Positions 29,518 to 38,215 of a stretch of 64,000 bases of DNA are shown one piece after another. Each line of letters opens with the position of its first letter. The stretch's first letter is position 1. The notes beneath the pieces were generated by a model. The model was not told the origin of the DNA. It searched no databases and saw only the letters and a program-made list of their open reading frames with translations. The stretch comes from Clostridia bacterium (GTDB taxonomy: Bacteria > Bacillota > Clostridia > Oscillospirales > SIG627), in NCBI GenBank assembly GCA_017467865.1, contig JAFUKG010000020.1:1-64000 (forward strand), read 5' to 3'. A program made the position numbers and the translations under genes.

Positions 29518-30468
29518 GTCAAATCTGTCATATGCTTCTATAATCTTGGTGACGAGGCTATGACGCACCACGTCCTTGGAGGTAAGGTAGGTCACCGAGA
29601 TACCGCTTATATCCGACACGATGTTAAGTGCTTGTTTCAGTCCCGAGCTCTTGCCGTCGGGCAAGTCTATCTGGGTTATATCGCCCGTTATAACCGCCTT
29701 TGAATTAAAGCCGAGACGGGTAAGAAACATCTTCATCTGCTCGGGTGTGGTATTCTGGGACTCGTCGAGAATGATAAAGGAGTCATCAAGTGTTCTTCCT
29801 CTCATATAGGCAAGGGGTGCTATTTCGATAGTGCCCTTTTCCATATGTCTCTGGAAGCCCTCCATGCCAAGCATTTCGTAGAGAGCGTCGTAGAGTGGGC
29901 GCAGATAAGGGTCGATTTTCGTCTGCAGGTCGCCGGGCAAAAATCCAAGCTTCTCGCCTGCTTCAACGGCGGGGCGGGTAAGGATAATGCGGTTGACTTC
30001 CCTTTTTCTCAAAGCCGTTACCGCCATTGCAACTGCAAGATAAGTCTTTCCCGTGCCTGCAGGTCCTACGCCAAAGGATATAGTGTTATCCGTTATTGCC
30101 TTCACGTAGTTTTTCTGTCCTACGGTTTTAGCCTTAATTGGCTTGCCCTTGGGGGTGATGCAGATGCATTCACTAAGATTGGGCTCAATTTCCGAAAGTC
30201 TGCCCTCAAGGCACATAGTAATAGCATAGGATACCGTCTGCTCGCTTAAATTCTCACACATTGCCGCCGACTTTGCAAGGTGCTTTATAAGTGCCTCGGC
30301 TTTTTTTACGTTGTCGGAGTCAGCCCCCGATATCTTCATTTCAAGGTCGCGGTTGACGATTACAACCGAGAGCTCCTTTTCAATGAGATTTACGTGCATA
30401 TCCGAGGGACCGAATATCCTTGATATTACGTCGGTATCGTCAAGAAAGACGGAAATTTCGTTTGCCAT
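29497..30468 (-). CDS. phoH: PhoH-family ATPase
   Basis: A 323-residue protein. A short N-terminal KH-like part (VFLDDTDVISRIFGPSDMHV) precedes the P-loop GVGPAGTGKTYLAVAMAV, then ILTRPAVEAGEKLGFLPGDL, Walker B FIILDESQNTTPEQMKMFL and VITGDITQIDLP. It is a typical PhoH NTPase, thought to act in RNA metabolism with YbeY. It is last in the yqfC-yqfD-phoH cluster seen in spore formers; ybeY, its usual neighbour, is at 35275 here. Confidence 0.92.
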   Translation of the reverse strand: MANEISVFLDDTDVISRIFGPSDMHVNLIEKELSVVIVNRDLEMKISGADSDNVKKAEALIKHLAKSAAMCENLSEQTVSYAITMCLEGRLSEIEPNLSECICITPKGKPIKAKTVGQKNYVKAITDNTISFGVGPAGTGKTYLAVAMAVTALRKREVNRIILTRPAVEAGEKLGFLPGDLQTKIDPYLRPLYDALYEMLGMEGFQRHMEKGTIEIAPLAYMRGRTLDDSFIILDESQNTTPEQMKMFLTRLGFNSKAVITGDITQIDLPDGKSSGLKQALNIVSDISGISVTYLTSKDVVRHSLVTKIIEAYDRFDKKHSKS

Positions 30469-30480
30469 ATTTTTTCACCT

Positions 30481-31629
30481 TTAATTTATATTGATTTTTT
30501 GTTTTACCGCTATGTTCTCTATTGCCACAACCTCTGCCGTCAACGTCATTTTCTCTTCATCCTCTGAAAAGACAAGCTTTTCACCAAGCACCGTTCCCGA
30601 GTCAAGCTCGGTGGAAAGATATCTCTTATAGCTGTCAAGAAGCTCTGCCCTCACCTCCAAGGGTGAAAGCGTGCTTTTTTCATTCTTATAATACGACGCT
30701 TTGTGCTCTTCGATACTGAAGGGCAGAAGAAATCCGAAAAGACTCGCCTCTTTTTCACTTGTGCTTATATCGTAGCTTCCGCTGTCGTCTCCTACACTCT
30801 TTCCAATACTGTGACCGAGTATTCTTATTTTTTTCGTTTTTTCTTCTTTAATTAGTCTTTTTTCAAAATATTCAAAGGGAAGAGAAAGCTCTATTATTCT
30901 GGAGGTTCTTGCGTACACCTTGCCCTCTGCCTGCCTGAGTCTGAAGCCCTCGGCGGTGCTGTCCACAATTCCGCTGACAAGAAGCTCGCCCTTTGCCACT
31001 GTGTCCCCTACCTTGAACATAGCTTGACCGTCGAGAATGACCGATGACACCACCACGCCGTCCATATCTGCCACAAGATTATATGGAACGTTTCTTTCGG
31101 TGGGAATCACGGTTGTTCTTCTTTCGTGAACTACTACGTCGGCAACCATGCCGTGGACGTTCACCGAGAAGAAAGATAGCTCGTGGCATCTTTGAAGCAC
31201 TTCGTTTTGCAGCTCGTTTATATCCACTTCGCTCTTTTTTACGCCCTCAAAAAATCCGCACTCCATCATCACTGTTTTTATGCGGGCATCGCTTAGCTCT
31301 TCGTTCCCTTCTATTCTAACACTCCATACATAAAAAGTCGAGAGGTAAATTAAAAAAAACGATAAAATGCCCCCGAAAACCAATCCGATGCGTTTTTTAA
31401 GGAAGAAAAGCCTTGACAAAATCCCCTCTGCCCTATGCGTCAGAGGCAAGCCTCTCTCGTCAGCAAACCGTGTAATCTTCTTTTTGGCAAAAAAAGGAGC
31501 GCTGAAGGAAATTCCCTTTTCTTCTTTTCGGGGAGAAGAAAAGTCAATACCCGAGGTTATGAGAGCGGTGAGGGTCCTCTCTTTTTTCTCGGTTTCAAGG
31601 GTATATCTTCTTGAAAGGAAAAAGCTCAT
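30481..31629 (-). CDS. yqfD: Sporulation protein YqfD
   Basis: A 382-residue protein with an N-terminal soluble part, one membrane segment (GLVFGGILSFFLIYLSTFYV, residues ~86-105) and a large external part. VWSVRIEGNEELSDARIKTV and GMVADVVVHERRTTVIPTE are typical of YqfD, a mother-cell sporulation protein of stage IV. It overlaps yqfC by 4 bp and precedes phoH by 12 bp, the conserved order. Confidence 0.88.
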   Translation of the reverse strand: MSFFLSRRYTLETEKKERTLTALITSGIDFSSPRKEEKGISFSAPFFAKKKITRFADERGLPLTHRAEGILSRLFFLKKRIGLVFGGILSFFLIYLSTFYVWSVRIEGNEELSDARIKTVMMECGFFEGVKKSEVDINELQNEVLQRCHELSFFSVNVHGMVADVVVHERRTTVIPTERNVPYNLVADMDGVVVSSVILDGQAMFKVGDTVAKGELLVSGIVDSTAEGFRLRQAEGKVYARTSRIIELSLPFEYFEKRLIKEEKTKKIRILGHSIGKSVGDDSGSYDISTSEKEASLFGFLLPFSIEEHKASYYKNEKSTLSPLEVRAELLDSYKRYLSTELDSGTVLGEKLVFSEDEEKMTLTAEVVAIENIAVKQKININ

Positions 31630-31859
31630 CTGCCCCTCTCCTTTAAAAAGAAAATTCCTTCTATTCTCCCCTTTACAAGGAGTGAGTCCATTGATTTATA
31701 TTCTATTTCGAGTCTTTTGCCCTCAATTCTCACTCTTCTCCCCGATATCATTTCAATGCACTCACTGTCCCATCTGACTATCCTTTTTACCCCTTCAACG
31801 AGAGCCCCCTCGGGGCCTATAAAAATATAAGGGTGTAAAAATAAGCTAATCGTTTCCAT
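31626..31859 (-). CDS. yqfC: YabP/YqfC-family sporulation protein
   Basis: A 77-residue protein matching YqfC: an opening METISLFLHPYIFIGPEG, the ECIEMISGRRVRIEGKRLEI core and a closing VKGRIEGIFFL. YqfC works with YqfD in spore coat or cortex development. CTGAGGTG precedes the ATG. It is divergent from the YlbJ-like gene with only 63 bp between starts, so their promoters overlap. Confidence 0.88.
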   Translation of the reverse strand: METISLFLHPYIFIGPEGALVEGVKRIVRWDSECIEMISGRRVRIEGKRLEIEYKSMDSLLVKGRIEGIFFLKERGR

Positions 31860-31922
31860 CTTTTCACCTCAGAAAATCATATGTGTGAATATTAAAAAAT
31901 ATAATATCTCGGAGGTGATGCT

Positions 31923-32771
31923 TTGGAAAAAATAACGTCTGTTTTTTATATTTTTACCGCTGTTTTGTTTCTTTTCTTTCCCAAGGCAAGAGGTGAAAGC
32001 GCCACCGTTGCCCTTCTTGCCCTGAAAAACGTAGTGCTTGCCACTCTCTTTCCCATGATGGTGCTCACCCGCGCCATATCGGGCAGTGCTCTTATGGATA
32101 AGCTTGGAAATATTATAGGGAAAAGCAGGCTTTGGAAAAGGCTTTCTCTCTCACCCGCTCTTATTCCCGTAGTGCTCTGCGGTATAATATCGGGCTTCCC
32201 CGCCTCGGCAAGACAGATAGAACGCATGGTAAATGAAAAGACCATAACCCCCGAGGAGGGAGAAAAGGCACTCTGCCTGTCCTCCGCGCCCTCTCCTGCC
32301 TTTGTAATAGCTGTGGTAGGGAGAACACCTCTTCACGGAAGCCTTCTTTTTCTCTTCTCTCTTGCCATTTCTTACCTTGTGACCTGTCATAAAAAAAGCA
32401 AAGCGAGTCCCGCTCCGCCCTGCTTCTCATCGGTATCACTCTCATCTGCTCTCACCTCCTCGGTTACCTCGGCGGTGGCGGTTGGTGGAAGCATTGTATT
32501 CTTCACGCTCATCACCTCTCTTTTTAATTTTCTGCCCTATCCTTTGCCCCTTATTATATCTGCCCTGAGCGAGCTTGGAAGCGGAGCGGTGACACTTCTA
32601 TCCCATCGTATACTTCTTTCCTTTCTTACGGGGTGGGGCGGGATTTCGGCACTCTGTCAGATAAAGAGCGAGGCGCCGAGAGTGAAAACGGGGCTTTACG
32701 TGAGAGTGCGTTTATTCTCTGGTACAGTCCTCGCTCTTCTTGAAGGGCTGGGCTTTTCTCACTTATTTTGA
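31923..32771 (+). CDS. YlbJ-like sporulation membrane protein
   Basis: A 282-residue protein starting at a TTG (31923) after a strong GGAGGTGAT. About eight hydrophobic segments. FPMMVLTRAISGSALMDKLG and GIISGFPASARQIERMVNE, then LCLSSAPSPAFVIAVVG and LSELGSGAV, match YlbJ/nucleoside-recognition (Gate) proteins used in spore formation. It is shorter than B. subtilis YlbJ (~400 residues). Divergence from yqfC suggests joint mother-cell control; a TCATAT...AATATAAT pair (from 31876) could be a sigma-E-type promoter, not certain. Confidence 0.75.
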   Translation: MEKITSVFYIFTAVLFLFFPKARGESATVALLALKNVVLATLFPMMVLTRAISGSALMDKLGNIIGKSRLWKRLSLSPALIPVVLCGIISGFPASARQIERMVNEKTITPEEGEKALCLSSAPSPAFVIAVVGRTPLHGSLLFLFSLAISYLVTCHKKSKASPAPPCFSSVSLSSALTSSVTSAVAVGGSIVFFTLITSLFNFLPYPLPLIISALSELGSGAVTLLSHRILLSFLTGWGGISALCQIKSEAPRVKTGLYVRVRLFSGTVLALLEGLGFSHLF

Positions 32772-32800
32772 AATATACTGCTTTTTTATCAAAAAAACTC

Positions 32801-32829
32801 TTGAAAAAAGAGACTCTCGGCTATATAAT
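32801..32829 (+). promoter_or_regulatory. Promoter upstream of the small Cys protein and nfnAB
   Basis: TTGAAA (32801-32806) and TATAAT (32824-32829) with a 17-bp spacer. Confidence 0.7.
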
Positions 32830-32850
32830 TGATAAAAAGGAGTTGTTAGA

Positions 32851-33051
32851 GTGAAAAAGAAGAATATCCCCGAAAAATCCTGTGCTTTTTGCGAAAACGG
32901 GCAAAGGCTTATTGACGACGAGTCTGCACTTTGCAGACACAAGGGAGCGGTAGCTCTCGACTCTTGTTGCCGTAAATTCGTTTTTGACCCCTTAAAAGCC
33001 GAGAGAAGCTCAAAGAAACTCATATTAAATACTAAGATTGAGACGTTATAG
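32851..33051 (+). CDS. Small cysteine-rich protein, probably zinc-binding
   Basis: A 66-residue protein from a GTG (32851) after AAAAAGGAG. Five cysteines: CAFCENG, LCRHKG and SCCRKF. It then ends in VFDPLKAERSSKKL. The Cys-x2-Cys...Cys...Cys-Cys-Arg-Lys-Phe pattern recurs in Clostridia but has no assigned function as far as I know. It is first in the operon with nfnA (2-bp gap) and nfnB, which suggests a link to redox metabolism or merely cotranscription. Confidence 0.7.
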   Translation: MKKKNIPEKSCAFCENGQRLIDDESALCRHKGAVALDSCCRKFVFDPLKAERSSKKLILNTKIETL

Positions 33052-33053
33052 TT

Positions 33054-33893
33054 ATGTTTGAAATAATTGAAAAGAAATTTTTAAATCCCACCGTTGTTAA
33101 AATGACGGTGAATGCCCCCCTTGTAGCTAAAAAGATAAAGCCGGGGCAATTTATTATACTTGTAGCTCATGAAAAGGGAGAACGGGTACCCTTTACCGTT
33201 GCCGATTTCGACAGAGAAAAGGGACACGTTACCGTTATCTATCAAATCGTGGGCGCTACAACTATGCTCCTTTCCGAAATGAATGAGGGAGACTGTCTTT
33301 CCGACTTTGCAGGGCCTCTCGGAAACCCAACAAAGCTTGAAGGCGTAAAGAGAGCTGTGGTTATCGGAGGAGGTCTTGGCTGTGCCATCGCTTATCCGCA
33401 AGCAAAAGCCCTCTCGAATAACGGCTGTGAGGTTGATATAATCGCAGGCTTCAAAAACCGTGACCTTGTAATCTTGGAAGAAGAAATGAAGGCGGTGTCG
33501 AATAACCTTTATATCACCACCGACGACGGCTCCTACGGTGAAAAAGGACTTGTAACAGATAAGCTCCGTCTTTTGGCAAGCAAAAAGAAATACGACCTTG
33601 TAATTGCCATCGGACCCGTTATTATGATGAAGTTCTGCGAAATGGCGGCAAGAGAATTCGACCTGCCCATTATCGTCAGCCTCAACCCCATGATGATTGA
33701 CGGCACGGGAATGTGCGGAGGCTGTCGTGTCAGAGTGGGAGGCGAAGTGAAGTTCGCCTGCGTTGACGGCCCCGACTTTGACGGACACCTCGTAGACTTC
33801 GACTCTCTTATGAAGAGAAACAGAAGCTACGCCGAAGAAGAACAGAAGGGTGTGGCAAAGCACAAATGCAGAATTGGAAGGACTGAACCGTAA
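33054..33893 (+). CDS. nfnA: NfnA: small subunit of NADH-dependent ferredoxin:NADP+ oxidoreductase
   Basis: A 279-residue protein. The FAD domain has KIKPGQFIILVAHEKGERVPF and the NAD domain GGGLGCAIAYPQAKAL. A [2Fe-2S] motif lies near the C-terminus (DGTGMCGGCRVRVGGEVKFAC). This is the arrangement of NfnA/SudB and of the electron-transfer subunit of dihydroorotate dehydrogenase. Next to nfnB (1-bp overlap), the Nfn assignment is strong. NfnAB couples NADH and reduced ferredoxin to NADP+ reduction by electron bifurcation, a hallmark of anaerobes. The RBS is weak, so translation probably depends on the gene before it. Confidence 0.9.
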   Translation: MFEIIEKKFLNPTVVKMTVNAPLVAKKIKPGQFIILVAHEKGERVPFTVADFDREKGHVTVIYQIVGATTMLLSEMNEGDCLSDFAGPLGNPTKLEGVKRAVVIGGGLGCAIAYPQAKALSNNGCEVDIIAGFKNRDLVILEEEMKAVSNNLYITTDDGSYGEKGLVTDKLRLLASKKKYDLVIAIGPVIMMKFCEMAAREFDLPIIVSLNPMMIDGTGMCGGCRVRVGGEVKFACVDGPDFDGHLVDFDSLMKRNRSYAEEEQKGVAKHKCRIGRTEP

Positions 33894-35275
33894 TGGCTAA
33901 TATGCAACAAAATAAAACACCTATGCCTCTGCTCTCCATTGAGAAAAGGTGTACCACCTTTGAGGAGGTGGCACTGGGCTACTCGGCAGAGGATGCGGTA
34001 AACGAAGCAAAAAGATGCCTCAACTGTAAGAATTCTCCTTGCAAAACAGGCTGTCCTGTTGGAATTGACATTCCTGAATTTATATCTCAGGTTGCTGAAG
34101 GAAATTTTGAAGAGGCTTACAATGTAATTCTTAAATCCAACTGTCTGTCGGCTATAAGCGGACGAGTATGTCCTCAGGAAAGACAATGTGAAAAGCACTG
34201 CGTCAGAGGAATAAAGGGCGAAAGTGTGGGTATAGGCAGACTTGAGCGCTTTGTCTCCGACTATATGAGAGCAAAAAAGAAGGTATTCCCCAGGAACGAT
34301 AAGACGGGAAAAAGAGTTGCGGTGGTAGGAAGCGGACCTGCAGGACTTACCTGCGCGGGAGAGCTTCTGGCTGAAGGCTATAACGTCACTCTTTTTGAAG
34401 CCTTTCACAAGGCAGGAGGCGTTCTCATATATGGAATTCCCGAATTCAGACTGCCTAAGAAAATAGTTGAAGAGACGGTGAACTCTCTGAAGGAGAGAGG
34501 CCTTAATCTTGTAACCAATGTGGTAATCGGCAAGACGCTGACTATTGACGACCTTTTTGAAGAGGGCTATGAGGCTGTCTTTATCGGGTCGGGAGCAGGA
34601 CTTCCCATGTTTATGAACATACCCGGTGAGGACCTTATAGGCGTTTTGTCGGCAAACGAATATCTGACAAGAAACAATCTTATGAAGGCTTACCTTGACG
34701 ACTACGATACCCCTGCTGTTAAAGGCAAGAAAATTGCGGTTGTAGGTGCAGGAAACGTAGCAATGGATGCGGCGCGCTCGGCGGTAAGGCTTGGCGCTGA
34801 GGAGGTCAGCATTATCTATCGCAGAGGGGAGGATGAAATTCCCGCCCGTGCAGAAGAGGTTGAGCACGCTAAGGAGGAGGGAGTTATATTCCGACTTCTC
34901 ACCTCTCCCGAGGAGATAATCGGCGACGAAAGCTCCCGCGTCAAGGCGATAAAGTGTTATAGAACAGAGCTTGGAGAGCCCGATGCTTCGGGCAGAAGAA
35001 GTCCCGTGAAAATTGAGGGCTCACAGTTTGAAATAGAGGTTGACACCGTAATTATGGCGCTGGGCACATCTCCCAATCCTCTTATTAAGAACACCACTCC
35101 CGGTCTTGACTCGGACAAGCGGGGAAGAATAGTAACAAGCGACGGCATCACTACCACAAGAGAAGGCGTTTTTGCAGGAGGCGATGCTGTAACGGGTGCG
35201 GCAACCGTAATTCTTGCAATGGGCGCAGGAAAAGAGGGCGCAAGAAAAATAAAAGAATATCTGGAGAAAAAGTGA
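33893..35275 (+). CDS. nfnB: NfnB: glutamate-synthase-like large subunit
   Basis: A 460-residue protein. The N-terminal part has two cysteine clusters for [4Fe-4S] centres (CLNCKNSPCKTGCPVGIDIP and CPQERQCEKHCVRG). The first FAD site is VAVVGSGPAGLTCAGELLAE and the NADP site is IAVVGAGNVAMDAARSA. It ends with GVFAGGDAVTGAATVILAMG. This is the GltA/GltD-like subunit of Nfn; no glutamine amidotransferase large subunit is nearby, which argues against true glutamate synthase. It overlaps nfnA by 1 bp and ybeY by 1 bp. Confidence 0.9.
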   Translation: MANMQQNKTPMPLLSIEKRCTTFEEVALGYSAEDAVNEAKRCLNCKNSPCKTGCPVGIDIPEFISQVAEGNFEEAYNVILKSNCLSAISGRVCPQERQCEKHCVRGIKGESVGIGRLERFVSDYMRAKKKVFPRNDKTGKRVAVVGSGPAGLTCAGELLAEGYNVTLFEAFHKAGGVLIYGIPEFRLPKKIVEETVNSLKERGLNLVTNVVIGKTLTIDDLFEEGYEAVFIGSGAGLPMFMNIPGEDLIGVLSANEYLTRNNLMKAYLDDYDTPAVKGKKIAVVGAGNVAMDAARSAVRLGAEEVSIIYRRGEDEIPARAEEVEHAKEEGVIFRLLTSPEEIIGDESSRVKAIKCYRTELGEPDASGRRSPVKIEGSQFEIEVDTVIMALGTSPNPLIKNTTPGLDSDKRGRIVTSDGITTTREGVFAGGDAVTGAATVILAMGAGKEGARKIKEYLEKK

Positions 35276-35739
35276 TGAAAAACGTAATATACACAAGAGA
35301 TAAAACCGCACTTCGCACCTTTACCCCTTCCCTTCGTGCACTTGTAAAAAGAGCGGTAAACGAGACCTTGAAGTTTGAAAACGTCACAAGAATATCCGAG
35401 GTGTCTGTTACCTTCGTTGACAAGGATGAAATTCAGACTCTTAACCGCGACTACCGTAATAACGACAAGGTTACCGACGTTCTCTCCTTCCCTACCCTTG
35501 ACGATGAGTCGGAGATTGTACCCTTTGACAACGAGGCGATAGCACTGGGTGACGTTATTATCTGCGCCGACAAATGCCTTGAGCAGGCGGAGGAGTTCGG
35601 ACACTCCATTCAGCGTGAGGTAGCGTATCTGACAATCCACTCAGTCCTTCATCTTCTCGGCTACGACCATATGGAAGAAAGCGAAGAAAAGGAAATGACC
35701 GAAAAACAAGATGAAATTATAAAGAGAGTCACACTGTGA
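35275..35739 (+). CDS. ybeY: Endoribonuclease YbeY
   Basis: A 154-residue protein; the ATG at 35275 overlaps the nfnB stop (TGATG). The zinc motif HSVLHLLGYDHMEESEE has the three His of the YbeY HxxxHxxxxxH site. NDKVTDVLSFP is the other family hallmark. It matures 16S rRNA and takes part in ribosome quality control. It is usually next to phoH and era; here nfnAB precedes it and era lies 4.5 kb on. Confidence 0.92.
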   Translation: MKNVIYTRDKTALRTFTPSLRALVKRAVNETLKFENVTRISEVSVTFVDKDEIQTLNRDYRNNDKVTDVLSFPTLDDESEIVPFDNEAIALGDVIICADKCLEQAEEFGHSIQREVAYLTIHSVLHLLGYDHMEESEEKEMTEKQDEIIKRVTL

Positions 35740-35747
35740 CTCTCTTT
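35721..35747 (+). terminator. Terminator overlapping the ybeY stop
   Basis: AAAGAGAGTCACA / TGACTCTCTTT stem that includes the stop codon. Confidence 0.65.
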
Positions 35748-35759
35748 GATTATTTAGTT

Positions 35760-35842
35760 GAAAGTTGAAAATTAATGAAGATTTTGCCTTCGGCAAAATC
35801 AACCGTAATTTCTAATTTCTCATTCCTAATTCCTAATTTTTC
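35760..35842. repeat. Heptamer/palindrome repeat, variant copy
   Basis: GAAGATTTTGCC, TTCG, GGCAAAATCAACCG palindrome (35778-35803), then ATTTCTAATTTC, TCATTCC, TAATTCCTAATT units. Confidence 0.55.
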
Positions 35843-35872
35843 AAAATCCTTTCATCATTTTTTAAAAACCTA

Positions 35873-35900
35873 TTGAAAAACCGACAAAATTTGATATAAT
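35873..35900 (+). promoter_or_regulatory. Promoter of prs
   Basis: TTGAAA (35873-35878), 16-bp spacer, extended -10 TGATATAAT with TATAAT at 35895-35900. Confidence 0.7.
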
Positions 35901-35940
35901 ATATTTGAAAATAAAATATAATATGAAACGGAGAGTACAT

Positions 35941-36900
35941 ATGATTTCACACGGCAGAAACATTCAGTTGTTTTGTGCAAACGCAAGCAAGAGCCTTGCT
36001 ATGAGAATTGCGGCTCAGCTTGGACTTCCTCTTTCACAAAACGAAGTAAGGACCTTCTCAGACGGAGAAATTAGTGTTTCCCTTTTTGACAGTGTAAGAG
36101 GACGTGACGTTTTCGTTGTTCAGTCTACCAACTACCCTGTTAACGACAACCTCATGGAGCTTCTTATTATGATTGACGCTCTCAAACGTGCAAGTGCAGG
36201 CAGAATTACTGCAGTTATGCCCTACTTCGGCTATGCACGTCAGGACAGAAAAGCAAAGGCGAGAGACCCCATCAGTGCAAAGCTTGTGGCTAACCTTCTT
36301 ACCGTTGCTGGTGCTGACAGAGTTCTTACTATGGATCTTCACGCTCCTCAGATTCAGGGATTTTTCGATATTCCCGTTGATAACCTTAAGGGTGAGCCCC
36401 TTCTTGCTAACTACTTCATCAAGGAATTCGGCGATATGTCAAAGGATACCGTTGTAGTATCTCCCGACCTTGGCTCCGTATCACGTTCACGTGCGTTCGC
36501 ACAGAGATGTAACGCTCCTCTTGCAATTATCGACAAGAGAAGAGCAAGAGCTAACGTATCCGAGGTTTGCAACATTATCGGTGACGTTAAGGGCAAGAGA
36601 TGTATTCTCGTTGACGATATGATAGATACAGCAGGTACTATCTGCAACGCAGGTAAGGCGCTTATCGAGATAGGCGGTGCAACAGAAGTTTACTGCGGCG
36701 CTACTCACGCCGTTCTTTCAGGAGAGGCTATCAACCGCTTCAAGGAAAGCCCCTTCAAGAAGGTTATTCTTCTTGATACTATTGAAGTTCCCGAAGAAAA
36801 GATGCTTGATAAGTTCGTAATTCTTCCCACAGACGACATCTTTGCCAAGGCTATCAAGTGCATCTACGACGACCAGCCTATCAGCCTTATATTCAACTGA
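35941..36900 (+). CDS. prs: Ribose-phosphate pyrophosphokinase
   Basis: The 319-residue product starts at the ATG at 35941 (MISHGRNIQLF) after CGGAGAG; in-frame ATGs upstream lack an RBS. Signature segments: FSDGEISVSLFDSVRGRDVF, the ATP loop GYARQDRKAKARDPISAKL, the metal-binding TMDLHAPQIQGFF, and the PRPP loop ILVDDMIDTAGTICNA. It makes PRPP from ribose-5-phosphate and ATP for nucleotide, His, Trp and NAD synthesis. Confidence 0.95.
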   Translation: MISHGRNIQLFCANASKSLAMRIAAQLGLPLSQNEVRTFSDGEISVSLFDSVRGRDVFVVQSTNYPVNDNLMELLIMIDALKRASAGRITAVMPYFGYARQDRKAKARDPISAKLVANLLTVAGADRVLTMDLHAPQIQGFFDIPVDNLKGEPLLANYFIKEFGDMSKDTVVVSPDLGSVSRSRAFAQRCNAPLAIIDKRRARANVSEVCNIIGDVKGKRCILVDDMIDTAGTICNAGKALIEIGGATEVYCGATHAVLSGEAINRFKESPFKKVILLDTIEVPEEKMLDKFVILPTDDIFAKAIKCIYDDQPISLIFN

Positions 36901-36901
36901 T

Positions 36902-38155
36902 ATGAGCGCTCTGACAGCTAAAATAATAACTGTCGGTACCGAGCTTCTGCTGGGCGACGTAGTTGACACAAATTCAGCTTACCTTTCGGCAGGTCTGGCG
37001 GAAATCGGGATAAATTTGTTTCATCGAGAGACGGTCGGAGATAATCATGACCGTCTCCTTGCCATATTGGGGGAAGCGATAGAAAGCGCCGACATCGTCA
37101 TAACCTCGGGAGGACTTGGCGCCACAAGCGACGATATAACAAAAGAGTGCGTTGCCGAGGCTTTGGGACTGCCCCTTGTTCTTGACGGGCACTCCCTTGA
37201 GAAAATCAAGAGCTACTACCTTCGCCGCGGAACAGAAATGACCGACAACAATATAAAGCAGGCATATATCCCTCTTGGTGCTGTGGTTTTCGACAACGAC
37301 TACGGCACCGCACCCGTCCTTGCAGTAAAAACTAAAAAGGGTGCTGTTATTATGCTCCCAGGCCCTCCCCGTGAGCTTTGTCCTATGTTCGACGAAAAGA
37401 TAAAGCCTTGGATTGCCGAAAACTTTTCCGACTCCGTTATCCTCTCCCGAACACTCAGACTCTACGGCATAGGCGAGGCGGCGGCAGAGGAAAAGATACG
37501 CCACCTTATGGACAGCTGCACTAACCCCACCGTTGCCCCATACGCCAAGACGGGAGAGGTAGTTTTAAGACTCACAGCCAGAGGCAAAGACAAGGCTGAA
37601 TGCAATACTCTCATCGACGGCCTTGAAGAGAAAATAAGGGAAATTCTCGGCAAGTATATTTACGGCACCGATATATCGGGACTTGAAGAGGCACTTCTCG
37701 GACTCTTAAAGGAAAAAGGACTTAAGGTTGCCTTTGCTGAAAGCTGTACCGGCGGTCTTGCCGCAAAAAGGCTCACCGACCTGCGGGGTGCTTCATCGGT
37801 GCTTGGCATGAGTGTTGTTACCTACTCAAACGAAGCAAAGATGAAGCTTCTCGGCGTAAAGAAAGAAACCCTGGACACCCATGGGGCGATATCCCCTAAG
37901 TGTGCTCTTGAAATGGCAGAGGGACTCTTTGAGCTGTCGGGTGCCGATATATGTATATCAGTCACCGGTGTGGCAGGACCCGACCCTGACGAGGGTAAGG
38001 AGATAGGAACTGTCTTTATAGGTGTAAAATCCAAAAAGGCAAGCCGTGCCATTCCCTTAAATCTCAGCCGAGGCTCCAAGGAGCGAAGCTACATCCGAGA
38101 GCTTGCGGTAAACGCCATCTTCTGCGAGGCTCTCAGGGAACAAAGACAATTTTAA
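36902..38155 (+). CDS. cinA: CinA-like protein with nicotinamide-nucleotide amidase domain
   Basis: The 417-residue product starts at the ATG at 36902, two bases after the prs stop; an upstream in-frame start inside prs is rejected. The N-terminal molybdopterin-binding-like domain has KIITVGTELLLGDVVDTNS, ITSGGLGATSDDITKE and LPGPPRELCPMF. The C-terminal CinA/PncC deamidase domain has KVAFAESCTGGLAAKRLTD, VTYSNEAKMKLLGV and VTGVAGPDPDEGKEIGTV. It recycles NMN and clears ADP-ribose-type compounds. Cotranscribed with prs, whose product feeds NAD synthesis. Confidence 0.92.
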   Translation: MSALTAKIITVGTELLLGDVVDTNSAYLSAGLAEIGINLFHRETVGDNHDRLLAILGEAIESADIVITSGGLGATSDDITKECVAEALGLPLVLDGHSLEKIKSYYLRRGTEMTDNNIKQAYIPLGAVVFDNDYGTAPVLAVKTKKGAVIMLPGPPRELCPMFDEKIKPWIAENFSDSVILSRTLRLYGIGEAAAEEKIRHLMDSCTNPTVAPYAKTGEVVLRLTARGKDKAECNTLIDGLEEKIREILGKYIYGTDISGLEEALLGLLKEKGLKVAFAESCTGGLAAKRLTDLRGASSVLGMSVVTYSNEAKMKLLGVKKETLDTHGAISPKCALEMAEGLFELSGADICISVTGVAGPDPDEGKEIGTVFIGVKSKKASRAIPLNLSRGSKERSYIRELAVNAIFCEALREQRQF

Positions 38156-38165
38156 AAGTATATTT

Positions 38166-38209
38166 CCCCCCTTATCCTAATATGATTTAATAAATCATAT
38201 TAGGAGGGG
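38166..38209 (+). promoter_or_regulatory. Hairpin that buries the Shine-Dalgarno of the next gene
   Basis: A perfect 13-bp stem CCTAATATGATTT / AAATCATATTAGG (38176-38188 with 38192-38204) has a three-base loop. The C run at 38166-38171 can pair with GGGG at 38206-38209. Together they pair the whole SD sequence GGAGGGG (38203-38209). There is no T run, so it is not a normal terminator. An RNA switch or thermosensor that controls translation of 38216-38821 is possible. Confidence 0.55.
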
Positions 38210-38215
38210 AGTAAT

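Noticed and set aside
33827-34867. Long open frame antisense to nfnB (346 codons)
   Set aside because: It lies wholly opposite a strongly supported gene, has no RBS, and its translation is Cys/Ser/His-rich without any domain; a reading shadow.
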